A stretch of DNA of 26,694 bases. Origin: Tannerella sp. (GTDB lineage: Bacteria > Bacteroidota > Bacteroidia > Bacteroidales > Tannerellaceae). The stretch is from the NCBI GenBank assembly GCA_031277235.1, contig JAITMT010000269.1, positions 1-26,694 on the forward strand, given 5' to 3'. The position numbers and the translations under genes were made by a program. Below are positions 18,301 to 24,411 of the stretch, piece by piece; the first letter of the stretch is position 1, and each line of letters starts with the position of its first letter. The notes under the pieces are model-generated. The model saw only the letters and a list, made by a program, of their open reading frames with translations, did not search any database and was not told the DNA's origin.

Positions 18301-19954
18301 TCGCGATTTGAATGAAATCGTTTCGCTGTCGCTTTTATATACGCAGGCTCGCAATGAAGGAAAGTTGGATGGTATTCTGAATATCAGCCGTTTACCGTTG
18401 AAAATGGTTGAACCGTTCGTGCCTGACGACATGGCGAAACTGAACGGCTTTATTAACGGCAATTTCGACATCACGGGTACTACCGCAAAGCCCGTTGTCG
18501 GCGGCAGTTTGCAATCCGACAGCATGTCCATTTTCGTAATTCCTTCTTCAACAAATTTAAGGATTGATAATAAGGAAATTACGATGAAAAACAACATTCT
18601 TAACATTGATAATTTCAAGGTATTTGTGCAGGAAAATCCATTCGTCGTTAACGGAAATATCAATGCCGCCAATTTGAATAATCCGTATGTAAATATCAAT
18701 ATATCAGGTAATAACGTGCCATTGATCAATGCTAAAAATACGCCGGGCAACATGGTTTACGGCAAACTGTATGTAAATCTGAACACGAGCGTTACGGGCG
18801 CCATGCAATCGCTGCGCACAAGAGGCAATTTGAGTATTTCGGGCAACAGCAATCTGACGTATGTGATGCCCGACGCGACGCTCGAAGCGCAGGACGGATT
18901 TAATAACATCGTGAGATTCACCTATTTTGCCGATACGTTGCCGCGTGTCAATCGGCAACCTGGATCATTTCGGCGGCGCGGATCGGCTTCGATAAGCGGC
19001 AACGACGTCTTTCTCACGATTCACATTGACCCTGTGGCGTGGTTTAACATTGATATGGACGCGGAAAAGAAGAATTACGTGGAACTGAAGGGCGGCGGCG
19101 ACCTGACGTTTCAATACACTCCGCAAGGCGATATGCAGTTGAACGGAAGATACTCATTATCAAACGGTAACATTCGCTACAACATTCCCGTCATTCCGTT
19201 GACGGATTTTACGGTTCGCAACGGTAGTTACGTGGATTGGAGCGGCGACCCGATGAATCCGTACCTCAATATGACGGCATATTCAAAGATTCGTTCCACC
19301 GTGAAGTTTGACGGACAAAGCCGCATGGTTGATTTCAATGCAGGCATCCGGATCAATAACTATCTGGATCAGATGAATTTAGAGTTTATTCTCGAAGCGC
19401 CCAACGATGTGAATGTGCAGAATCAATTGGCTGCAATGGGTGGGGAAGAACGAAGCAAACAGGCTATCAGTCTGCTGGTTACAGGCGTTTATCTGGCAAG
19501 CGGCGGCACGGGCACGGATCATTTAGATATGAACGCCGCGCTGAGCAGTTTTTTGCAACGCGAATTGAAAAACATAATCGGCAGTTTTTTGGAGGAAGTG
19601 CCGTTCACTTTCGACATTTTAACGTATGACGGTCTTTTCGGCGTCAGCCGCCGTATAGACTATATTGGAAGATTGCATACTTCATTTATTAACAACAGGT
19701 TAAGTTCGACAATCGGACTCCGCTATGCCACCAACGACCCTCTTTACGGCGATCGCCTGTTGATAGACGACATCACGTTCGACTACAACCTCGAAACGGA
19801 CGGATCCCGCTCTATATCATTGTTTCGCAACAAGGAATACAAAAATATTTTCGAGAGCGAAATTGACCGGATCGGCGCCGGTTTCACGATACGGAGAAAA
19901 GTTAAACGGTTGGGCGATTTATTCAAAATGCCCAAAAAACAAGACCCCGAATGA
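15368..19954 (+). CDS. tamB: TamB, translocation and assembly module inner-membrane protein (DUF490/AsmA-like)
   Basis: A 1528-residue periplasm-spanning protein, anchored in the inner membrane by one N-terminal helix (about residues 5-27). In other bacteria TamB forms a long hydrophobic beta-taco groove and works with TamA, in outer-membrane protein assembly and in phospholipid movement to the outer membrane. The sequence shows the AsmA-like start (FYIPAVQNAAVKAGADYFSDKLG, then VRLAFPLNF), long stretches of repeated beta strands, and the conserved C-terminal DUF490 region: GRYSLSNGNIRYNIPV, DFTVRNGSYVDWSGDP, QLAAMGGEERSKQAISLLVTG, and the end LSSTIGLRYATNDPLYGDRL. The length fits Bacteroidota TamB proteins (E. 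coli TamB is about 1260). The stop overlaps the start of the next gene. The start follows a promoter box by 23 bp, and translation probably relies on a short A/T-rich leader. Confidence 0.95.
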   Translation: MRKWLKWICIICLIPIVLFLVVSALFYIPAVQNAAVKAGADYFSDKLGMKVGLEKVRLAFPLNFSAQNAYAVSAENDTLLILNKLTAEVRLRPLWDGNISVKGVTLKNLKLNSAKLIDNMLIKGNIGEVRLRADSILLEKERVLINLFSLQNADIELFYCDTTVKDTSKTPINWLIELQKIDFQNVSFSCRMPCDSLNMDVQIAKASLSDGLVNLGENKYDVLSFNTAIDSLFYGKDLEASKVGFDPAHIRLSDLQLALKSLHFAGLYDFGVLLQEFSAKEPSGLTVKSTEGNITSDSSNISIRSLQMKTGNSEMNLEALIPWKIMENQSTGDAMSLDFNAIIDRRDVLFFIPDNLPDFRALYPDKDLTVSILADGYLNNLTVGKFSVEMPSHIQMDVKGNLRNVLKDSIRAGNLDLRANSGNLVFLMKMMPKEMQEQFKIPENVRLNGNLNMNRGQYAVDLNFWENKGEVCLSGKYNVFTTAYDISVSVDSLQPVNFMPKDSLMLLNGSLYAVGRGTDIFHERTFAEVRANITDIQYANYYFTDLSLNGILQDNRLKAEFTSDYPLATGNIAFDGTIRKDSVKGLLTANMDTLDLQGLNFSDSTFATSFRLIADFETNLKRKHSLDMSLDDWFLTMEKQQTHPAPMTLAFRSEEDTVKIDFNTGDLNLSVTGNADPMTLANRFIKLSKEVMNQLKRDSLVDMQALRPDFPDMTLYISAENNNPLYNFLQEYGIFYENFSIEASISPEAGLSADGILLALVKDTFKIDTVQFTIWQDTLGLRYRADVQKNRFRNQNPFKASAYGYLYNREADLFLSFINRYGEKGVDLGINLKKASKGFDFHLYPEKVVLAFIPFTLNENNYFYLNNREMEADLYLKGNDNASFWVHSDTLQEAKELLVELNQINIEKMTAGFSDYQPFKGILNATLRYEPTEKSYMIMADGNVDSLYYENGRIGEILLNATYMPVTNTQHQIDLHAFRDLNEIVSLSLLYTQARNEGKLDGILNISRLPLKMVEPFVPDDMAKLNGFINGNFDITGTTAKPVVGGSLQSDSMSIFVIPSSTNLRIDNKEITMKNNILNIDNFKVFVQENPFVVNGNINAANLNNPYVNINISGNNVPLINAKNTPGNMVYGKLYVNLNTSVTGAMQSLRTRGNLSISGNSNLTYVMPDATLEAQDGFNNIVRFTYFADTLPRVNRQPGSFRRRGSASISGNDVFLTIHIDPVAWFNIDMDAEKKNYVELKGGGDLTFQYTPQGDMQLNGRYSLSNGNIRYNIPVIPLTDFTVRNGSYVDWSGDPMNPYLNMTAYSKIRSTVKFDGQSRMVDFNAGIRINNYLDQMNLEFILEAPNDVNVQNQLAAMGGEERSKQAISLLVTGVYLASGGTGTDHLDMNAALSSFLQRELKNIIGSFLEEVPFTFDILTYDGLFGVSRRIDYIGRLHTSFINNRLSSTIGLRYATNDPLYGDRLLIDDITFDYNLETDGSRSISLFRNKEYKNIFESEIDRIGAGFTIRRKVKRLGDLFKMPKKQDPE

Positions 19955-22293
19955 AGCAAAAATCAAAATATACAATATCCTCATTGTCAATTGTTAATTG
20001 TCAATTGTCCATTATCCTGCTGTGGCTTTTGTCGTCCTGCTCCACCACGAGCCATATTCCCGGGGGTGAACAACTTTACACGGGCATAAGAAACATTAAA
20101 ATCGTTGATAAAGACAGTGTTAATGTATCCGACTCACTGCTTTTGGAACTGGAAACGGCATTGTCCGTGCCTCCCAACAACGCTTTTCTCGGAAGCGCCA
20201 GGGTACGTACGCCGATTCCGCTTGGTTTGTGGGTCTATAACGCAACCGTGGATAAAAAGGGGAAATTCAACGAATGGCTGTATAACTGGCTGGGAAAGAA
20301 GCCTGTACTCATTTCCGGCGTGAATCCCGATACGCGCGCCAAAATTGCGAAAAACGTCCTTCGGAGCAGTGGTTATTTTTCGGGAAATGTCTCATACTCA
20401 GTTATTCCCGACAAGAAAGATTCGGTGAAAGCCCAAATCAGTTACGACGTCACTTTCAACCAGCCCTATTTTATTGATTCCGTCGAATATTTGCGGATGC
20501 AAAATCGCGGCGATACGCTTCTAAAACTCAAGGAATCAGAACGTTTAATCAATAGGGGCGATATTTTTAGCATTAACCGGATGGAAGCCGAACGGGAACG
20601 GATTTCCTCCATTATGCGAAATAACGGCTATTATTATTTTCGTCCGGAATACATTGTTTATCAGGCAGATTCGAGTATCGTCAAGGATAGCGTCTGGCTG
20701 AAAATCGGACTGAATCAAGGCGTTCCGCGCTCCTTGCTGAGACCCTGGAAATTAGGCGATATTACCGTTCAATTGAATGGCTACGACAACGAACTTCCAA
20801 CGGACAGCCTGATTTATAGGGGAATAAAAATTCTGTACGAGGGGAAAAAATTGAAAGTCCGACCGCGTGTGTTGTATCAGAAATTGTTTTTCAAAAGCGG
20901 CGAGTTGTATTCGCTGGACAAGCATACCACCACGCAAACGGCTTTTAATCGCCTGAATATTTTTAAATACTCTGAATTTCAGTTTGTTCCGAAAGATACG
21001 TTGCGGACGACCGACACGATGAACGTGCGCATCATTTCTTCGCCGGACTATCCTCTGAACGGCTCTTTCAACGTGAACGCTTCCGTCAATAATAACGATT
21101 ATGCGGGACCCGGCACATCGCTGAATCTGACCCGGCAAAATGTTTTGCGCGGCGGCGAAACGTTTACGACCTCATTATATGGTTCTTATGAATTTTATAC
21201 GGGTAAATTTTTCCAGAATAATACGGGTTTGATTAACAATTTTGAGGTAGGTGCAAAGGGCGCTTTGGTTTTACCGCGACTGCTGTTGCCGAAAATTTGG
21301 CGCAACGACTACGATTTTGCCTCGACCACATCCGTCAATTTCGACGTAAATATTTTAAACAGAGCGAAATACTATCAGACATTAACGGTGGAAGGAAATT
21401 ATTCCTACGATTTTGTGCCCAATCCGATTCGTCATCATCTTTTTACGCCTTTCAGACTTGTTTTCAACAAGTTATTGAGTACGACGCCCGATTTTGACAG
21501 TATTGTGGATATGAATCGCTCGCTTCGTCAAAGTCTTGAAGACCAATTTATTCCGTCTATTGAATATCAATATACGCTGAATAATTCTTCGGTGCGAACC
21601 GATAAAAACATTACCTGGTGGCGTTTCAGGGTTTCGGAGTCGGGAAATATTATTTCCGGCATTTACGCCCTGGCGGGCAAAGGTTTCAACGAACCGAAAA
21701 AAATCCTGAATAATACTTATGCTCAGTTTCTTAAGGCATATATGGAGTTGCGTTACAACATGTATATTGATCGCAATCAGCGTTTGGCGATGCGCATCGG
21801 CGGCGGCGCGATTTACAGTTACGGTAATTCTTCCGTAGCGCCTTATAATGAGCGCTTTTACGTGGGCGGCGCCAACAGTATCCGCGCCTTTACGATTCGC
21901 AGTATCGGACCGGGGCGTTTCGCGCCCGATCCCAACAATCCCTACGCCTACATTGACCAGAACGGCGATATTAAATTTGAAGCCAACGTGGAATACCGCA
22001 ATAAAATCGTGGGAGACTTGGAGTTAGCCCTATTTCTGGATGCGGGTAACGTGTGGCTGATTCGTCATGACGATGCGCGTCCGGGCGGCACGTTTCAATG
22101 GAAAAAATTGCCGAATGACGTTGCGCTGGGCACCGGACTCGGTTTTCGCTACGACATGTCCATGCTCGTTTTCCGCTTTGACGTCGGCTATGCCCTCCAT
22201 TTTCCCTACGATACGGGCAAAAAAGGCTATTTCAACACGCCGTCGCTCATGGAGGGACTGGGGTTCCATTTGGCGCTGGGATATCCGTTTTGA
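19951..22293 (+). CDS. tamL: TamL, TamA/Omp85-family outer-membrane lipoprotein
   Basis: A 780-residue Omp85 protein, the outer-membrane partner of TamB. Its ATG overlaps the tamB stop (ATGA), indicating translational coupling. The N-terminus carries a signal with a lipobox at Cys30 (LSSC), which identifies it as the lipoprotein variant TamL of Bacteroidota rather than classical TamA. No acidic residues follow the Cys (STTSH), unlike most of the PUL lipoproteins, fitting a periplasm-facing anchor. POTRA-like segments lie at about residues 35-370, including YSLDKHTTTQTAFNRLNIFKY. The beta-barrel begins near SFNVNASVNNNDYAGPG and has the loop-6 signature GGANSIRAF with Arg645, the VRGF equivalent. 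It ends GLGFHLALGYPF with a terminal Phe. A heptamer repeat at 19980-20014 encodes part of the signal region, so the pre-hydrophobic segment is unusually long. Confidence 0.93.
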   Translation: MKQKSKYTISSLSIVNCQLSIILLWLLSSCSTTSHIPGGEQLYTGIRNIKIVDKDSVNVSDSLLLELETALSVPPNNAFLGSARVRTPIPLGLWVYNATVDKKGKFNEWLYNWLGKKPVLISGVNPDTRAKIAKNVLRSSGYFSGNVSYSVIPDKKDSVKAQISYDVTFNQPYFIDSVEYLRMQNRGDTLLKLKESERLINRGDIFSINRMEAERERISSIMRNNGYYYFRPEYIVYQADSSIVKDSVWLKIGLNQGVPRSLLRPWKLGDITVQLNGYDNELPTDSLIYRGIKILYEGKKLKVRPRVLYQKLFFKSGELYSLDKHTTTQTAFNRLNIFKYSEFQFVPKDTLRTTDTMNVRIISSPDYPLNGSFNVNASVNNNDYAGPGTSLNLTRQNVLRGGETFTTSLYGSYEFYTGKFFQNNTGLINNFEVGAKGALVLPRLLLPKIWRNDYDFASTTSVNFDVNILNRAKYYQTLTVEGNYSYDFVPNPIRHHLFTPFRLVFNKLLSTTPDFDSIVDMNRSLRQSLEDQFIPSIEYQYTLNNSSVRTDKNITWWRFRVSESGNIISGIYALAGKGFNEPKKILNNTYAQFLKAYMELRYNMYIDRNQRLAMRIGGGAIYSYGNSSVAPYNERFYVGGANSIRAFTIRSIGPGRFAPDPNNPYAYIDQNGDIKFEANVEYRNKIVGDLELALFLDAGNVWLIRHDDARPGGTFQWKKLPNDVALGTGLGFRYDMSMLVFRFDVGYALHFPYDTGKKGYFNTPSLMEGLGFHLALGYPF
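19980..20014 (+). repeat. Short heptamer tandem repeat inside the tamL signal-peptide region
   Basis: Five consecutive 7-bp units starting at 19980, 19987, 19994, 20001 and 20008 follow the consensus TCAATTG with one to three changes in the degenerate copies; the second and fourth copies are exact. They encode residues of about 11-21 of TamL (LSIVNCQLSI), just before the hydrophobic core. A 7-bp unit is not a multiple of three, so a change in copy number would shift the frame. Confidence 0.8.
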
Positions 22294-22475
22294 GCGGCGA
22301 AAAACTTTCACGAGGCGTCTCATTTTGTTCAACACGACAAGACTGTGTATGCAATTATCAGTCTCAAACTATTCTCCACTCTTTCGATTTTTACTGCGTA
22401 CGCTTGGAAAAGATTAAAATTTCACCTAATTTTGCGGCAACTTAGCGAAAAAATTGGCGATAAGGAAATACCGGG
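22294..22475 (+). other. Intergenic region between tamL and the MBL-fold gene
   Basis: This 182-bp gap contains no convincing gene and no intrinsic terminator after tamL. Its last 80 bases are A/T rich and hold the promoter elements listed separately for the downstream gene. Confidence 0.6.
22404..22434 (+). promoter_or_regulatory. Bacteroidota-type promoter for the MBL-fold hydrolase gene
   Basis: TAATTTTG at 22427-22434 matches the TAnnTTTG -7 consensus. TTGG at 22404-22407 is a three-of-four match to the TTTG -33 element, and the spacer is 19 bp, within the usual range. The predicted start of transcription is about 35 bp before the ATG at 22476. Of the three promoter boxes in the window this has the best two-part match. 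Confidence 0.6.
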
Positions 22476-23279
22476 ATGAGTAAATTTTATTTTTTAAGTT
22501 TGGCGAGCGGTAGTAGCGGAAACTGCTATTACATAGGTACATCGGAATACGGCATTTTGATAGATGCCGGTATTGGCGTCAATCAACTGAAAAAAATATT
22601 GAAGGAACACGGTATCGGAATGGAAAAAATAATGGCGGTACTCGTAACGCACGACCATGCCGATCACATCAAGTCGGTCGGCTATCTGGGCGAGACACTG
22701 AATATTCCGGTTTACAGCACTGCCGCCGTCCACGAAGGGATTCACGTCAGCCGCTATGTCGAGGAAATCCTGATTCAGTCGAAACGCATCATTGAAAAGG
22801 AGCAGCCGTTTCATATCCGCGACCTTAAAATCACGGCTTTTGAAGTGCCGCACGACAGCACGGACAATGTGGGCTATTTAATTGAATATGAGGAAAAAAG
22901 TTTTGTTGTTCTTACCGATGTGGGACATATTACGGATACGATTCGCCGTTATGTGAAAGATATTGATTATCTGGTACTTGAAACCAATTATGACGTTGAA
23001 ATGCTGCGTTCAGGTACTTATCCGGAATTTTTGAAGGAGCGCGTTTCGGGTCCCAACGGTCATCTCAGCAATCACGATGCTGCCGATTTTCTGGCAGCCC
23101 ATTACACGCCCCGATTGAAAAACGTTTGGCTGTGCCACTTGAGCCGCGACAACAATCATCCCGAACTGGCGTATAAAACGGTGGATATGAGGCTTTTCCG
23201 CGAAGGCATACGGATAGGGAAAGACCTGTCCCTGACCGCCCTTAAACGGATGACACCTTCGGAAATGTTTGAATTGTAG
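22476..23279 (+). CDS. MBL-fold metallo-hydrolase of the YycJ/WalJ type
   Basis: A 267-residue cytoplasmic metallo-beta-lactamase-fold protein without a signal peptide. The N-terminus FLSLASGSSGNCYYIG is a signature of the YycJ/WalJ group, and the zinc-binding HDHADH motif lies at residues 59-64. Further metal ligands are probably the His in EVPHDS, the Asp in VLTDVGH and the His in WLCHLSRDN. Related proteins in Firmicutes sit next to the WalRK two-component genes and have been linked to nucleic-acid processing and cell division; the Bacteroidota role is not established. It has its own promoter and is followed by a repeat-rich gap and a lipid kinase. Identification of the fold and subfamily is secure; the substrate is unknown. 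Confidence 0.92.
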   Translation: MSKFYFLSLASGSSGNCYYIGTSEYGILIDAGIGVNQLKKILKEHGIGMEKIMAVLVTHDHADHIKSVGYLGETLNIPVYSTAAVHEGIHVSRYVEEILIQSKRIIEKEQPFHIRDLKITAFEVPHDSTDNVGYLIEYEEKSFVVLTDVGHITDTIRRYVKDIDYLVLETNYDVEMLRSGTYPEFLKERVSGPNGHLSNHDAADFLAAHYTPRLKNVWLCHLSRDNNHPELAYKTVDMRLFREGIRIGKDLSLTALKRMTPSEMFEL

Positions 23280-23291
23280 GAGAGAATTTTC

Positions 23292-23347
23292 ATTCGAAGA
23301 TTTGAAGATTTGAGGATTCGAGAATTTGAGAATTTGAAAATTTGGGT
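23292..23347 (+). repeat. Seven-copy octamer tandem repeat
   Basis: Seven consecutive 8-bp units begin at 23292, 23300, 23308, 23316, 23324, 23332 and 23340. The consensus is ATTTGARR; two copies have ATTC at the start and the last ends GGGT. The array begins 13 bp after the stop of the MBL-fold gene. It is purine-rich in the second half of each unit, giving a strand-biased tract. Confidence 0.88.
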
Positions 23348-23390
23348 GAACGTGTGAACGGATAAACGGGGGAAAGGGATCAATAATCAC

Positions 23391-23418
23391 TACACTCTAA
23401 ACTCTACACTCTAAACAC
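23391..23418 (+). repeat. Two-copy 14-bp tandem repeat before the lipid kinase gene
   Basis: TACACTCTAAACTC at 23391-23404 is followed directly by TACACTCTAAACAC at 23405-23418, with one difference. It ends 8 bp before the ATG at 23427, where the ribosome binding region and promoter would normally lie. It is a different unit from the octamer array upstream. Confidence 0.85.
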
Positions 23419-23426
23419 TAATTTTA

Positions 23427-24383
23427 ATGATACAAAATAATAACCTTCCGGCTGACTGGTACGTCCTTGTAAATCCCTGTTCGGGAAAAAAGACATACCG
23501 TAGATGGTTAAAATCCTTGCAAACAGCCTTGTATGAATGCGAACAAACGAATGAATTGCATTTTACGGAATGGGCGGGACATGCGGTGGAACTCACCCGA
23601 CAGGCTGTAAATCAAGGTTATAAACAATTTGTAATACTGGGAGGCGACGGCACCTTGAATGAGGTGATTAACGGAATTTTTACCTCCGACTGCACTTCTT
23701 CTGAAGAAATTGTGCTGGCGGTTATTCCCTCCGGGACGGGAAACGACTGGGTTCGACAGTCGAATATTACCCGTAAAACCAATCTGACCGATTATTTTCG
23801 ATTCGGAAAACGGATTGAAACGGACGTCGGCGTGATTACGGAAAAGGAAACTCCGGAGAAACGGCGACATTATTTTCTCAATGCCGCCGGGTTGGGATTT
23901 GACGGCGATGTGGTATATCGCACCAATTTATTGAGGAAGCGGGTTGGCGCCCATTCGTGGACGTATCTTGCTGCTGTTTTCCGTTCCGTTTTTTCGTTGC
24001 GCTACGCACGGTTATCCATCGAAACGGAGCAGGAACAAATCAAAGGAGATGTCTTAACTCTCTGTATAGGAAACGGTTGCTACACGGGAGGCGGTTTGAT
24101 GCAGACGCCCCGGGCAAATCCTACCGACGGAATGTTTGACATAATGCTGATTCAACGTATCCGTTTGAGAAACATTCCATCGCTGCTAAACGCTTTGTTG
24201 AAGCGAAGAATAGACACGCATCCGTCGGTCAGAACAATTCGAAGCAATTGCATCACTATCAGTGCTCTGCAACCGGTTCGCTGTGAAACGGACGGAATCT
24301 TGCTGGATATGAATTTTCCTTTGGAAATCAAGGTATTACATCATAAAATACGGTTTCTTGTGCCGGAGAAATTTAACTGCTAA
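23427..24383 (+). CDS. Diacylglycerol kinase family lipid kinase (YegS/DagK-like)
   Basis: A 318-residue soluble lipid kinase that would phosphorylate diacylglycerol or a related lipid with ATP. The DAGK catalytic signatures are present: VNPCSGKK near residue 15 (nucleotide-binding region), VILGGDGTLNEVING with GGDGT at 72-76, and VIPSGTGNDW. NAAGLGFDGDVV and GNGCYTGGGLMQTP are the conserved second-domain motifs, and CETDGILLD near the C-terminus is the usual DGE/DGD-like segment. There is no signal peptide. The start at 23427 follows the short repeats by 8 bp; translated residues Met-Ile-Gln-Asn-Asn-Asn lead into the first strand, so an alternative start is unlikely. It ends 28 bp before the convergent GH106-like gene. 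The exact lipid substrate cannot be read from the sequence. Confidence 0.94.
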   Translation: MIQNNNLPADWYVLVNPCSGKKTYRRWLKSLQTALYECEQTNELHFTEWAGHAVELTRQAVNQGYKQFVILGGDGTLNEVINGIFTSDCTSSEEIVLAVIPSGTGNDWVRQSNITRKTNLTDYFRFGKRIETDVGVITEKETPEKRRHYFLNAAGLGFDGDVVYRTNLLRKRVGAHSWTYLAAVFRSVFSLRYARLSIETEQEQIKGDVLTLCIGNGCYTGGGLMQTPRANPTDGMFDIMLIQRIRLRNIPSLLNALLKRRIDTHPSVRTIRSNCITISALQPVRCETDGILLDMNFPLEIKVLHHKIRFLVPEKFNC

Positions 24384-24411
24384 ATCCACGAAGTTCCGGA
24401 TGATTCTAAAT

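Noticed and set aside
23292..23347. CRISPR array
   Set aside because: The units are 8 bp and contiguous, with no spacers and no cas genes nearby.
23419..23426. TAATTTTA as a -7 promoter box for the lipid kinase
   Set aside because: It directly abuts the ATG at 23427, has a mismatch to TAnnTTTG and leaves no room for a leader.
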